Origin: Bacteroidota bacterium
Lineage (GTDB): Bacteria > Bacteroidota > Bacteroidia > Cytophagales > Cyclobacteriaceae
Assembly: GCA_018267275.1 (NCBI GenBank)
Contig: JAFDYV010000012.1
Location: forward strand, 1 to 64,000
Length of the DNA stretch: 64,000 bases
Direction of reading: 5' to 3'
Shown: in pieces, positions 50,565-59,927 of the stretch
How positions within the stretch are numbered: the stretch's first letter is position 1
Layout of the letters: each line of letters opens with the position of its first letter
Program-made: the position numbers and the translations under genes
Notes under the pieces: model-generated
What the model saw: the letters and a program-made list of their open reading frames with translations, nothing else
Databases searched by the model: none
Told to the model about the DNA's origin: nothing

Positions 50565-50593
50565 GCCGTAAAATCCATGATTATTCTTTTTTC

Positions 50594-50623
50594 ATTGTGG
50601 TAACACTTATTCCACTATCTTTG
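50594..50623 (+). promoter_or_regulatory. Cold-shock gene promoter
   Basis: ATTG (50594-50597), 18 nt, TATCTTTG (50616-50623). The predicted leader to ATG 50655 is about 26 nt. Confidence 0.6.
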
Positions 50624-50654
50624 CGGAATTATTTATCAAATTTTAACAACACAA

Positions 50655-50849
50655 ATGAAAGAAGGAACAGTAAAATTCTTTAACGAAGCGAAAGGTTTTG
50701 GCTTTGTAAGAGAAACGGCAACCGGACAAGAGTATTTTGTTCACGCCACAGGTTTGATTGACAAAGTTCGTGAGAACGATGCCATTACTTTTGACCTGAA
50801 AGAAGGAAGAAAAGGTTTGAATGCGGTTGACGTAAAGTTGGCCAAATAA
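50655..50849 (+). CDS. Cold-shock domain protein
   Basis: 64 residues, the whole protein being one cold-shock domain. RNP1 is KGFGFVRE and RNP2 is EYFVHATGL. Such proteins bind single-stranded RNA or DNA and melt RNA secondary structure, especially in the cold. It is followed by a strong terminator and then at once by a DEAD-box helicase gene, a functional companion in RNA remodelling. Confidence 0.95.
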   Translation: MKEGTVKFFNEAKGFGFVRETATGQEYFVHATGLIDKVRENDAITFDLKEGRKGLNAVDVKLAK

Positions 50850-50872
50850 TATCAGATCACTTCACACCAAAG

Positions 50873-50898
50873 GCCCTGACTTCTGTCAGGGCTTTTTT
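50873..50898 (+). terminator. Terminator between the cold-shock and helicase genes
   Basis: Perfect 8-bp stem GCCCTGAC/GTCAGGGC, TTCT loop, then T6. The T-run ends immediately before the helicase ATG at 50899. No TAnnTTTG box lies between the two genes, so helicase expression may depend on readthrough. Confidence 0.85.
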
Positions 50899-52152
50899 AT
50901 GACTAATACCTTGGCATTTTCAGATTTTAATTTTGATGCGCGCCTCAACGATGGCCTCGCATCCATGGGATATAATAACCCCACACCCATTCAACAGCAG
51001 GCAATTCCGGCCATTTTACAGAAACGCGACTTGATTGCATGTGCGCAGACGGGTACCGGCAAGACTGCTGCCTACTTATTGCCCATTCTCAATAACATTA
51101 TTCACGCACAAAAGCGACATCTCAATACTTTGGTAATCGCGCCCACGCGCGAGTTGGCGCAGCAGATCGATCAGCAGGTAGAAGGGTTTGGATACTTCCT
51201 GGGCGTGAGTTCAATTGCTGTATACGGAGGTGGAGACGGTGTAATTTGGGAACAGCAGAAACGCGCTTTAGAATCCGGTGTGGATATCATCATTGCCACT
51301 CCCGGCAGATTGATTGCACAGCTGGCATCGGGCGTGATTAAACTCGACCATGTTGAGCATTTAGTGCTTGATGAGGCCGACCGAATGCTTGATATGGGTT
51401 TTTATGAAGACATCATTCGTATTATCAAATATTTGCCTGAGAAGCGGCAAACACTTTTGTTCTCAGCCACAATGCCTCCAAAAATTAGGGCGTTGGCAAA
51501 TCGGATTTTGATAAACCCTGCAGAGATCAATATAGCGATCTCAAAACCTGCCGAGGGAATTTTGCAGCAGGCATATTCGGTATATGACGAACAAAAAGAA
51601 AAATTGATTCAGAACATCTTAAAGGATGGAAAATATCCCTCTGCTATCATTTTTGCTTCTACCAAAGAGAACGTAAAGAAGCTCGATCGCACCTTGCGGA
51701 AGTTAGGACTTGAGGCGAAGGCGATTCACTCCGATCTTGAGCAAGCAGAACGTGAGAGCATTTTGCGTGAGTTCAAGAACAAGCAGTTGTCGATCTTGAT
51801 TGGCACGGATGTACTATCGAGGGGTATTGATGTGGAGGGAATAAGTTTGGTCATCAACTTCGATGTGCCACCCGATCCTGAAGATTACATTCACCGCATT
51901 GGGCGCACTGCACGAGCCGATACCACGGGCACAGCCATTACGTTTATTAATCCGCTCGATCAGCGGAAGTTTCAGCGCATAGAAAATTTGATTGGACGTG
52001 AAGTTGAAAAGGGCGTATTGCCCGAGGGTTTTGGAGAAGCGCCAGTTTATTCGCCCTCTACGCAAAAAGAATCCTCCGGCCGCAAGCCATTCAATAAGGG
52101 TAGGCGACCACAAGGCCAACCACGCCAAGGACCACACCAAAAACGTCACTAA
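50899..52152 (+). CDS. DEAD-box RNA helicase (RhlE-like)
   Basis: 417 residues. Q motif (FDARLNDGLASMGYNNPTPIQQQAI), Walker A AQTGTGKT, APTRELA, TPGR, DEAD (LVLDEADRMLDMGF), SAT, and C-terminal IIFASTKENVKKL, TDVLSRGIDV and HRIGRTAR. A short Lys/Arg/Gly/Pro-rich tail (about 375-417) may bind RNA. It unwinds RNA with ATP, probably in ribosome assembly or mRNA decay. Its start abuts the upstream terminator. Confidence 0.95.
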   Translation: MTNTLAFSDFNFDARLNDGLASMGYNNPTPIQQQAIPAILQKRDLIACAQTGTGKTAAYLLPILNNIIHAQKRHLNTLVIAPTRELAQQIDQQVEGFGYFLGVSSIAVYGGGDGVIWEQQKRALESGVDIIIATPGRLIAQLASGVIKLDHVEHLVLDEADRMLDMGFYEDIIRIIKYLPEKRQTLLFSATMPPKIRALANRILINPAEINIAISKPAEGILQQAYSVYDEQKEKLIQNILKDGKYPSAIIFASTKENVKKLDRTLRKLGLEAKAIHSDLEQAERESILREFKNKQLSILIGTDVLSRGIDVEGISLVINFDVPPDPEDYIHRIGRTARADTTGTAITFINPLDQRKFQRIENLIGREVEKGVLPEGFGEAPVYSPSTQKESSGRKPFNKGRRPQGQPRQGPHQKRH

Positions 52153-52153
52153 C

Positions 52154-52190
52154 AAAAAAGGCTTCATCATTACTGACGAAGCCTTTTTAT
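52154..52190. terminator. Bidirectional terminator between helicase and SWIB genes
   Basis: 11-bp perfect stem (52155-52165 with 52178-52188) with A-run on one side and T-run on the other, 12-nt loop. It serves the convergent helicase and SWIB genes. Confidence 0.85.
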
Positions 52191-52205
52191 TGCTTGCGCG
52201 CAAGA

Positions 52206-52532
52206 TTACTTCACGTGCTTGCTGATGATCTTTGCCAAATCAAACATAGAGATTTGCTTCTTGCCGGAAAACAATTCCAACAACTTGGCATCGGCATTGA
52301 TCATTCTCTTGTTCTTGTTGTCTTGCAGCTTGTTCTTCTTAATGTAATCCCAGATTTTCTTAATGAACTGAGTACGGGGCGCTGGTTTTGCACCTACTAC
52401 CGCTGCTAGCGTTGCGCTAGGAGTCAATGCTGCCATGAAAGCTGCATTCGGTTTTCTTGCTGACTTCTTCGCAGCTTTCTTTGCTGGTTTTTTCGCAGCT
52501 TTCTTTGCTGCCTTTTTCGCTTTTTTTGCCAT
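52206..52532 (-). CDS. SWIB/MDM2-domain protein with histone-H1-like tail
   Basis: 108 residues. Residues 1-28 are repeats of Lys and Ala (KKAAKK type), like the tail of histone H1 or bacterial H1-like proteins. Residues about 30-108 form a SWIB domain (LAAVVGAKPAPRTQFIKKIWDYIKKNKL, then FDLAKIISKHVK). Such fusions are known in Chlamydia and some Bacteroidota and are thought to affect nucleoid structure. The tail should bind DNA without sequence preference. It is expressed as a single gene. Confidence 0.9.
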   Translation of the reverse strand: MAKKAKKAAKKAAKKPAKKAAKKSARKPNAAFMAALTPSATLAAVVGAKPAPRTQFIKKIWDYIKKNKLQDNKNKRMINADAKLLELFSGKKQISMFDLAKIISKHVK

Positions 52533-52668
52533 AGCGTTTTGAATGTGTTAGTGGTTTATTTATCCTATCATATCACTTGACATGAATGATAAACTGGTGC
52601 GAATATATAGTATTATTTCATTATGCAAAAAATCCATTTTCCCTAGGGAAAATGGCAGTGCCAAAACA

Positions 52669-53220
52669 TCACTCTATCTCAAGCCTTTCAAGTACGGTTT
52701 CAAGTTTTGAATAGTCCTTTAAACCAGGGCGCTCTTCTTCCGTACCCTCGAGCCAAATGCCGCTAATGTTAGCGTGTTCTATTTTGGAAATCAATGAATT
52801 AGTATCACCTGTTACAAGCAATTTTTCACTCATTTCCCTAGGGAAAACGGCCAGTTGCTCCTCTCGAATGACAATGAATGACACCTGGCTGGTATCAATT
52901 TCCATTGGGGAAGCGTTCGTTCTTACGTCTATAAAAATCTTTTTCTCCTGGGAGAAATGTAGTTGAGAATACTGGATTTGGTTTAACAACCAATGGTCAG
53001 TAGCATAGGCATGCATCGCTTCCTGGACATTTTCCGTCTGCGAAAAATCTAAGATGAAAGTGGGGCCATTGACCCAGCCGGTTATCTCTTTGAATGTTTT
53101 GGGATCAACGCGATGTGCAGGGAAGCAAAGGTATTGCACACCCATGCCTGCGCAATATCGCGCTTCGCTCAAGTTGGTGATGTTGCCTACGGCCACGGTC
53201 GTCTTCAATGCCATGCCCAA
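52669..53220 (-). CDS. TrpF-like TIM-barrel protein, catalytically degenerate
   Basis: 183 residues (ATG 53214 also possible). The segment VAVGNITNLSEARYCAGMGVQYLCF resembles the start of phosphoribosylanthranilate isomerase (KICGIT...A...GAD..GF), but the catalytic Cys is replaced by Gly-Asn context. The later catalytic Asp region is also unclear (FIDVRTN). Overall length is slightly short for TrpF. It may be a paralogue with a new role. No trp genes are nearby; it is divergent from the next lipoprotein. Confidence 0.55.
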   Translation of the reverse strand: MGMALKTTVAVGNITNLSEARYCAGMGVQYLCFPAHRVDPKTFKEITGWVNGPTFILDFSQTENVQEAMHAYATDHWLLNQIQYSQLHFSQEKKIFIDVRTNASPMEIDTSQVSFIVIREEQLAVFPREMSEKLLVTGDTNSLISKIEHANISGIWLEGTEEERPGLKDYSKLETVLERLEIE

Positions 53221-53237
53221 ATATCAAAAAGAAAAAA

Positions 53238-53245
53238 TAACTTTG
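53238..53245 (+). promoter_or_regulatory. -7 element of the lipoprotein-subtilase operon
   Basis: TAACTTTG, 4 nt before ATG 53250. It predicts a leaderless mRNA and supports that start. Confidence 0.45.
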
Positions 53246-53249
53246 GCCT

Positions 53250-54014
53250 ATGATTGAGGGGAAAAAAAGTAGAGTGATGTTGAACAGGTGTTCCATCGTT
53301 GTGCTGTTTGCCACCCTTTACACGCTTTTATCCTCTTGCAGCACCGATCAACTACGCCCTAGCAATGATTTATATTTTCCCCTGAGTGTGGGTGTTTATT
53401 GGATCTATGATGTGGAAGAAACTAATATTTTGCGATTGGCTTGTAACGACAACGGAGAGACCGTGGCCAGGTATGAGTTAAAAGTAGAAGTGACGGATTC
53501 ATTTCCGAATTCAGAATTGGAGGGTGGATACACTTACGTTCTTTCTCGCGCAAAGCGTGTGGACGTGAACCAACCGTGGCAACCTGTCGCGACATGGACT
53601 TCAAAACGTATTGCATCGCAAGTGGTGAACAATGAAGGCAACGTGTCTTACCTGAAGTTGGTGTTGCCTGTTTACGAAAATCAAGTTTGGAATGGTAATT
53701 TATTTAACAACGAGCCTCAGCTGAATGGAAAGGTGGAAGACGAGTACAAAGCTACGCAAGTGGGGAGGCCCTATACATTGGGTAGTGGGCAATCTTTCGA
53801 AAAAACGGTAACAGTTGTGCAAAACGAAGAACAGAAAAATATCTTGTATCGTGATTCTCGTGCAGAGGTATATGCATGGAAAGTAGGGTTGGTTTATAAA
53901 GAATCGTACTTGCTGAAATACTTTGCTGATTCACAATTGCCGTGTTACGCACAAAACCGAACCCAGCAAGGAATCATTTGGAAACAATCGTTGAAAGAGG
54001 TGGGCAAGAACTGA
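53250..54014 (+). CDS. Lipoprotein of unknown function
   Basis: 254 residues (ATG 53280 possible). Signal with lipobox TLLSSC (Cys about residue 30). The mature part is beta-rich with tryptophans (YFPLSVGVYWIYDVEETN; VYENQVWNGNLFNN; GIIWKQSLKEV), a pattern seen in several Bacteroidota surface lipoproteins. No catalytic motif. One nt separates it from the secreted subtilase, so they are expressed together. Confidence 0.75.
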   Translation: MIEGKKSRVMLNRCSIVVLFATLYTLLSSCSTDQLRPSNDLYFPLSVGVYWIYDVEETNILRLACNDNGETVARYELKVEVTDSFPNSELEGGYTYVLSRAKRVDVNQPWQPVATWTSKRIASQVVNNEGNVSYLKLVLPVYENQVWNGNLFNNEPQLNGKVEDEYKATQVGRPYTLGSGQSFEKTVTVVQNEEQKNILYRDSRAEVYAWKVGLVYKESYLLKYFADSQLPCYAQNRTQQGIIWKQSLKEVGKN

Positions 54015-54015
54015 T

Positions 54016-55626
54016 ATGCGGGCGATTGCAATTTTTGTATTGGTAGGATGGACCACTTTTGCCGAGGCGCAGGTGAATCGTTATTTTGTGTTCTTCAAAG
54101 ACAAGGCCAATTCCATCTACTCTACTAGCAACCCCGCGGCATTTCTATCAGCCAAGAGCATCGCCAGAAGGCAGAGGCAAGGGGTTATGCCAACAGAAGA
54201 AGACTTGCCGGTAAATGCAACCTATGTGCAACTGGTAAAGGCTACGGGCGCCAAGACTTACTTCACTTCGAAGTGGTGGAATGGTGTGTTGGTGCAAACA
54301 GATGCAGCTACGCTATCGGTGATTAATGCGCTGCCCTTTGTAACCAAAACAGAATTGGTAGCACCTGGCCAACGGTTGCTTGGAGGGAGGTTGGCGCAAA
54401 AAGATGGTATCACTGAACGAACCGCGGTGCAAGGGGCGCAATCCACCGAACTGCAGCTTGGACAAATTTCGCTGGATAAAATGCAAGCGTCAGGGTATAA
54501 AGGTGAAACTGTTGACATTGCACAATTCGATAGTGGGTGGATTGGAGTAAACACCGCTAGTCCATTTCAGCAACTGTTTGCGGATGGCCAGCTAAAGAGT
54601 AGTTTCAATTTTGTGACCAACACCAGCAATGTATTTATGGCAGACGACCATGGCACAGAAGTACTATCAGTCATGGCAGCAGTGGTGCCAAATACGTTTA
54701 CGGGGGGCGTTTATAAAGCCAACTTCTTTCTTTACTTAACCGAAGATGTTTCCTCTGAGTATCGGGTCGAAGAATACAACTGGACGTTTGCAGCTGAAAA
54801 AGCCGACAGTGCCGGTGTAGATGTGATCAATTCGTCATTGGGCTACAATACGTTTGACTTATCGTCAATGGATTACCAATATTCGCAACTCAATGGAGCG
54901 GGTGCGGTGATTTCGGTAGCAGCAAAGAAGGCCGTTGATAGAGGTATTATAGTGGTGACAAGTGCCGGCAATGAAGGCGCGCGTAGTTGGCGCTACATCA
55001 CCGCACCGGCCGATGTGGATGGATTGCTGGCAGTCGGTGCAATAAACAGTACTGGTAGCCGCAGCAGTTTTAGTTCTTTTGGTCCCACCTCAGACAATCG
55101 TATTAAGCCTGATGTTGTAGCATTGGGGTCTGGTGTATCTGTTATCACGTCAGGCGGCTCTGTCGGGGCCGCCAGTGGCACATCGCTTGCCAGCCCATTG
55201 ATTGCAAGTCTGGCCGCTGGGTTGGTGCAGGCGCATCCCAAGGCAAAGCCGAGCAACATTGTTACAGCCATTTTACAATGTGCAGACCAGTATAACCGGC
55301 CCGATAACGCAAAAGGTTACGGTATTCCGTCATTTCAATTGGCAGATCAGATTTTGAAAATTGCCGAGCAAGAAAAACTAGTTGAAATTTATCCGACTTG
55401 GGTGTTGGATGACTATGTGTTGGTAACGTTTCGCGAGCCAATGGATAATGTGTCCATCCGCATGTTTGATGTGCAAGGAAAAACCTATGGTGGAACTGCG
55501 GGTAGGGTAGACCAGCAAAACTTAGTGGTTAGGCTCGATGCCAGTGTTCTGAACCCGGGGTTATACATTGTTCGAGTGGAAACTCCGAGAGGCAACTACT
55601 CGGTACGAGTGATGAAAAGCAATTAG
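54016..55626 (+). CDS. Secreted S8 (subtilisin-like) peptidase with T9SS type A domain
   Basis: 536 residues with signal peptide (IAIFVLVGWTTFAEAQ). An N-terminal prodomain-like region (about 18-145) precedes the S8 domain: AQFDSGW (Asp), DDHGTEVLS (His), VVTSAGNEG (oxyanion Asn), GTSLASPL (Ser). The C-terminal roughly 80 residues (VEIYPTWVLDDYVLVTF... to GLYIVRVETPRGNYSVRVMKSN) are a type A sorting domain. It should be exported by the type IX system and either released or attached at the surface. Confidence 0.92.
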   Translation: MRAIAIFVLVGWTTFAEAQVNRYFVFFKDKANSIYSTSNPAAFLSAKSIARRQRQGVMPTEEDLPVNATYVQLVKATGAKTYFTSKWWNGVLVQTDAATLSVINALPFVTKTELVAPGQRLLGGRLAQKDGITERTAVQGAQSTELQLGQISLDKMQASGYKGETVDIAQFDSGWIGVNTASPFQQLFADGQLKSSFNFVTNTSNVFMADDHGTEVLSVMAAVVPNTFTGGVYKANFFLYLTEDVSSEYRVEEYNWTFAAEKADSAGVDVINSSLGYNTFDLSSMDYQYSQLNGAGAVISVAAKKAVDRGIIVVTSAGNEGARSWRYITAPADVDGLLAVGAINSTGSRSSFSSFGPTSDNRIKPDVVALGSGVSVITSGGSVGAASGTSLASPLIASLAAGLVQAHPKAKPSNIVTAILQCADQYNRPDNAKGYGIPSFQLADQILKIAEQEKLVEIYPTWVLDDYVLVTFREPMDNVSIRMFDVQGKTYGGTAGRVDQQNLVVRLDASVLNPGLYIVRVETPRGNYSVRVMKSN

Positions 55627-55687
55627 CTGCCAGCGCTAGACTTAGACTTTTGCTTTGAGGGACAATCGTCTTTTCGTAAATTTCTGC

Positions 55688-56812
55688 ATGCTCTCCAGCT
55701 CACTCAGTCAAAAATTCAAGTTCTGGTCTTTTGTGAGCATGGTGTTGTTGGTGTTTGTGCACGGCTATAATTTAGAGATCCGTTACCTGCAACCTTGGAC
55801 TACACCCAACGAGCCTTTAACATTTACCACTTTCGTTGAATATCTTTTTGCCAACGGACTGCTACGCTTTCGCATCCCCATGTTGTTTGCGATCAGCGGC
55901 TATCTATTTGCACTCCACGATCAAGCACCGCATGGTAATCGTATAAAAAAGCGAGCGCTTACATTGATTGTGCCCTACTTGATTTGGAGTGCATTGGCGT
56001 TTGTTTTGGTTTTTATCCTAGAGATGTTTCCCATCACCCGCGAGTGGGTAACGTCTTCGCAGGTAGTACAGATTGACAACACAAGAAAGTTGATTCACGA
56101 ATATCACTGGTATGAAGTGGTTGGAAGGTGGCTTTTTTTTCCAGTTGCCTATCAGCTTTGGTTTATTCGCGTGTTGTTCATTTATAATTGCGCTTATCTT
56201 GGTATTCGCTGGTGCGTTACGCATCGGTGGGGCCGCCCGATTTTTTTCGCGTTTGCGGTGCTATTATGGTTAGCAACTTTTGGGATTGTATTTATTGAGG
56301 GCGAGGGATTATTGTTCTTTAGCTTGGGTGTATGGATGCAGAAAACCGGGTTCAACTTGGAAAGGGCCAGTTCCGCATTATCACCAAAAATTTGGTCAGG
56401 GGTTTTTGTAGCAGTTGCGATCGTCAAAACATATTTGGCTTTTGAAGGACAAAAACTGATAGGGGATGCAGTGTTTCCAATTATCACGTTATTGCACAAA
56501 GTCACTGTTTTCAGCGGACTTCTCGCATGCTGGTTTGGTCTTGATTGGCTGGTGACCAGGCTGACGCGGAATAAACTGTGGATGTGGCTCTCAGGATTTT
56601 CATTTATCATTTACACACTACATGCGCCTTTGGTGGCAATTCTCATCAACGTAAGTTTTGATTGGTTGCAGGGCATACATGGTTTCCGCATGATTGGATT
56701 TGTTTGCTTGCCTTTGTTACTAATTCTGGCTTGCGTGATGTTGGGTGCAGCGCTGCGCACGGCCGCCCCTCGAGTTTATGGATTGCTCACGGGAGGCAGA
56801 GGGTTGGCGTGA
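55688..56812 (+). CDS. Acyltransferase 3 family membrane protein
   Basis: 374 residues from ATG 55688. About ten membrane helices. Family marks: MVLLVFVHGYN (the catalytic His in the first helix), LLRFRIPMLFAISGYLFA, PYLIWSAL, and FIIYTLHAPL. These proteins O-acylate sugars, peptidoglycan or lipids. A TTG at 55655 gives a longer start without clear support. It follows the subtilase by 61 nt and may be transcribed with it. Substrate unknown. Confidence 0.85.
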   Translation: MLSSSLSQKFKFWSFVSMVLLVFVHGYNLEIRYLQPWTTPNEPLTFTTFVEYLFANGLLRFRIPMLFAISGYLFALHDQAPHGNRIKKRALTLIVPYLIWSALAFVLVFILEMFPITREWVTSSQVVQIDNTRKLIHEYHWYEVVGRWLFFPVAYQLWFIRVLFIYNCAYLGIRWCVTHRWGRPIFFAFAVLLWLATFGIVFIEGEGLLFFSLGVWMQKTGFNLERASSALSPKIWSGVFVAVAIVKTYLAFEGQKLIGDAVFPIITLLHKVTVFSGLLACWFGLDWLVTRLTRNKLWMWLSGFSFIIYTLHAPLVAILINVSFDWLQGIHGFRMIGFVCLPLLLILACVMLGAALRTAAPRVYGLLTGGRGLA

Positions 56813-56887
56813 GCCAGTTACCATTTCTCAAATATCCATTGTGTTTCAATTTTCTTTCCGTTAAACTAGAACAAAAATCAACACTAC

Positions 56888-59800
56888 ATGCGGGGCATAC
56901 TTTTTCTCCTATTTCTAACGACTGCATTGCAGACAACCAGCCAGTCAATCGACAAATCATTTTACCAAGAACTTGAATACCGCTGTATTGGGCCATTCAG
57001 AGCCGGCAGAACGGTAGGTGCGGTGGGTATTCCAGCGCAACCCAATGTGTTCTTGATGGGCGTCAACAACGGTGGTGTGTGGAAAACGACCGACTATGGC
57101 AGAACATGGAAACCAATTTTTGATTCAGCGCCAACGGGCTCGGTGGGAGATGTTGCCGTATCGCCTTCCAACCCCAACATCATTTACGTGGGCACTGGCG
57201 AGGGGCTGCACCGCCCGGATTTATCTGTTGGTGATGGTATGCTCAAATCGACAGATGGTGGTGCCACTTGGAAGCATATCGGTTTGAAAGATGCGCAGCA
57301 GATCGGACGCGTCATCGTACATCCCACTAATCCTGATATCGTTTTTGCAGCGGTGTTGGGACATCCTTACGGAGCTAACGAAGAACGGGGCGTTTTCCGC
57401 ACACGCGATGGGGGTAACACGTGGGACAAAGTTTTGTACATCAACCACAACACTGGCGCAATTGAAATTGAGTTTGACCCAAGTAATCCAAACACAATCA
57501 TTACAGACTTGTGGGAACACCGCGAAGGGCCGTGGGAGAATGGCTCTTTTCTCGGCAAGAACAATGGATTGTTTAGATCCACCGATGGCGGTACCACATG
57601 GAACAAAATTGGAAAAGGCTTGCCCACCGCTGACCAAGGTTTGGGCCGAATTGGTTTTGGCATCGCGCCCAGCAATTCAAAAATTATTTTTGCAACCGTA
57701 GATGCGCGCGATGGTGGCGGCATTTATAAAAGCGTAGATGGTGGTGAAAACTGGGTTCGCGTAAGTACAGACCGTAGGTTGTGGGGGCGTGGGGGAGACT
57801 TTGCGGAGATACGCGTTCATCCCAAAAACCCGGACGTTGTGTTTGTTGCAAATACCGCAGCTTACCGCAGTACCGATGGCGGAAAAACATGGATGAGTTT
57901 TAAAGGTGCTCCTGGTGGTGATGATTACCATCGCATTTGGATCAACCCGATTCAACCGGAAATTATGTTGTTTGCTGCCGACCAAGGCGCGGTGGTCACT
58001 GTAAACGGGGGAAAATCGTGGAGCAGTTGGTTGAACCAGCCAACCTCGCAATTGTACCACATTAGCACAGACAATCAATTTCCATTTTGGGTATATGGAG
58101 GCCAACAGGAGAGTGGCGCCATAGGTACAGCTAGTCGCGGTAATGGCGGGCAAATATCAATGCGCGATTGGATGGGCGTAGGTGCAGACGAATACGCGTA
58201 TGTGGTGGCAGATCCGAAAAACCCTGACATCATTTATGGTGGTCGTGTAACCAAGTTCAATAAAAAGACAGGGCAAACCCAAAGCGTTGCGCCTGAAGCG
58301 TTGCGCTCAGGTCAGTACCGAATGCTGCGCACACTGCCGTTGTTATTTCACCCAGCCGATGATGAGATGCTCTTGTTTGCCACCAACGTACTTTGGAAAA
58401 CAAAAACAGGAGGGGAGAGTTGGGAAATCATCAGCCCCGACCTGACACGAAAACAAACGGCAGTGCCTAATAGTATTGGGGATTTCAAAACCGAGAGTTT
58501 AAACAGCATGCCTCAACGCGGTGTAATCTACTCGGTAAGCGGCTCGCCCAAAAACAAAGATATTATTTGGGCTGGTACCGATGATGGGTTGGTACACTTG
58601 ACACGCGATGGTGGCAAAACATGGAAAGATGTAACACCCCCGGAACTCACGGCTTGGGACAAAATCTCGCAACTTGATGCAGGTCACTTTGACGAAAACA
58701 CTGCTTACATTTCAGTTACAGCTTTTCGGAAGGATGATTTGAAACCGCACATATTCAAGACACATGATGGGGGGGCGACTTGGAAGAAAATTGTAAATGG
58801 CTTGGCAGCCAATGCTCCCATCAATGTAGTGCGCGAAGATGCAAAGCAACCAGGTTTATTGTTTGCAGGATCGGAGCGCGAAGTTTGGTTTTCTGTAGAT
58901 GATGGCGATAACTGGCAGTCATTACGCAGCAACATGCCTGCGAGCTCTATCCGCGATTTGGTAATCCATGATGATGATTTAGTGGTAGGCACGCACGGCC
59001 GCTCGATTTGGATCATGGACAACATTCATCCACTGCGCTCGTTGGCGAAGTTGGGGCAAGGCAAGCAGGATTTTCTTTTCCCTGGTGCTGATGCTACACG
59101 AGTTCGATTCAATATGTTTTCAGATACACCCATTCCGCCTGATGAGGCAACCGGCAAGAATCCACCCGATGGTGCGATCATCGATTATTATCTCAGCAGT
59201 CCTGCCAAAGAGATGATACTCGAGATTTTGGATGCAAAGGGTGCTTTGGTGAGAAGGTACGCTAGTAAAGACACGCCCGAACAATTGGATTCTTTGAAGA
59301 TGCCACACCCTACGTATTGGATTCGCCCTTCAAAAACATTAAGCACTGCAGTTGGTCACCACCGCTGGGTATGGGATCTGCGCTATACACCCCCACAAGG
59401 CGCAGACAGACAATTTGCAATCGCTGCGGTATATAAGAATACACCTAGTAGCCCGGCCGGGCCATCAGTGCACCCCGGCACTTATACCCTTCGCCTGACT
59501 ATTGATGGAAAGTCGCAAGACCAGAAAATACAAGTACGCTTGGATCCAAGGGTTTCCATTAGTGATACTGATTTACGACTCAACACTGACAAATCAATGG
59601 AAGTGTATCAATTATATAATGAATTACAATTGTTACGCGAACAGGTTGACGCTAAATTGAACAATGCAAAATACAAATGGAGGAAAGGTGAAAAAGAAGT
59701 TGCGCTTGCTTTACGCGGTGTGGGCGACCCGGAATCGCCCGATGTATTATATGGCAGCATTACGCAATCGTCTGTTGAAAAAGAAACGATTGTGAGTTTA

Positions 59801-59926
59801 CAGGAGAAGTTATTGTATTTGCTGGCAGTTTTGCAGGGCGCTGATGCCAAGCCGACCAAGCAGATGATGGAGGCGATTGAAAGGCTGAAGGAACGTGCGG
59901 TGGTAATAAAAGCTAAAGCCGGATAA
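56888..59926 (+). CDS. VPS10/sortilin-like beta-propeller protein with Asp-box repeats
   Basis: 1012 residues with signal peptide (ILFLLFLTTALQTTSQ). Many Asp-box repeats (S.DGG.TW type: KTTDYGRTW, KSTDGGATW, RTRDGGNTW, RSTDGGTTW, KSVDGGENW, RSTDGGKTW, LTRDGGKTW, KTHDGGATW) mark one or two propellers over about 30-680. A C-terminal helical/beta part (about 690-1012) follows. Such proteins are often annotated as glycosyl hydrolase, but the acidic catalytic pair cannot be assigned here. Likely secreted, possibly binding or cutting glycans. Confidence 0.85.
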   Translation: MRGILFLLFLTTALQTTSQSIDKSFYQELEYRCIGPFRAGRTVGAVGIPAQPNVFLMGVNNGGVWKTTDYGRTWKPIFDSAPTGSVGDVAVSPSNPNIIYVGTGEGLHRPDLSVGDGMLKSTDGGATWKHIGLKDAQQIGRVIVHPTNPDIVFAAVLGHPYGANEERGVFRTRDGGNTWDKVLYINHNTGAIEIEFDPSNPNTIITDLWEHREGPWENGSFLGKNNGLFRSTDGGTTWNKIGKGLPTADQGLGRIGFGIAPSNSKIIFATVDARDGGGIYKSVDGGENWVRVSTDRRLWGRGGDFAEIRVHPKNPDVVFVANTAAYRSTDGGKTWMSFKGAPGGDDYHRIWINPIQPEIMLFAADQGAVVTVNGGKSWSSWLNQPTSQLYHISTDNQFPFWVYGGQQESGAIGTASRGNGGQISMRDWMGVGADEYAYVVADPKNPDIIYGGRVTKFNKKTGQTQSVAPEALRSGQYRMLRTLPLLFHPADDEMLLFATNVLWKTKTGGESWEIISPDLTRKQTAVPNSIGDFKTESLNSMPQRGVIYSVSGSPKNKDIIWAGTDDGLVHLTRDGGKTWKDVTPPELTAWDKISQLDAGHFDENTAYISVTAFRKDDLKPHIFKTHDGGATWKKIVNGLAANAPINVVREDAKQPGLLFAGSEREVWFSVDDGDNWQSLRSNMPASSIRDLVIHDDDLVVGTHGRSIWIMDNIHPLRSLAKLGQGKQDFLFPGADATRVRFNMFSDTPIPPDEATGKNPPDGAIIDYYLSSPAKEMILEILDAKGALVRRYASKDTPEQLDSLKMPHPTYWIRPSKTLSTAVGHHRWVWDLRYTPPQGADRQFAIAAVYKNTPSSPAGPSVHPGTYTLRLTIDGKSQDQKIQVRLDPRVSISDTDLRLNTDKSMEVYQLYNELQLLREQVDAKLNNAKYKWRKGEKEVALALRGVGDPESPDVLYGSITQSSVEKETIVSLQEKLLYLLAVLQGADAKPTKQMMEAIERLKERAVVIKAKAG

Positions 59927-59927
59927 G

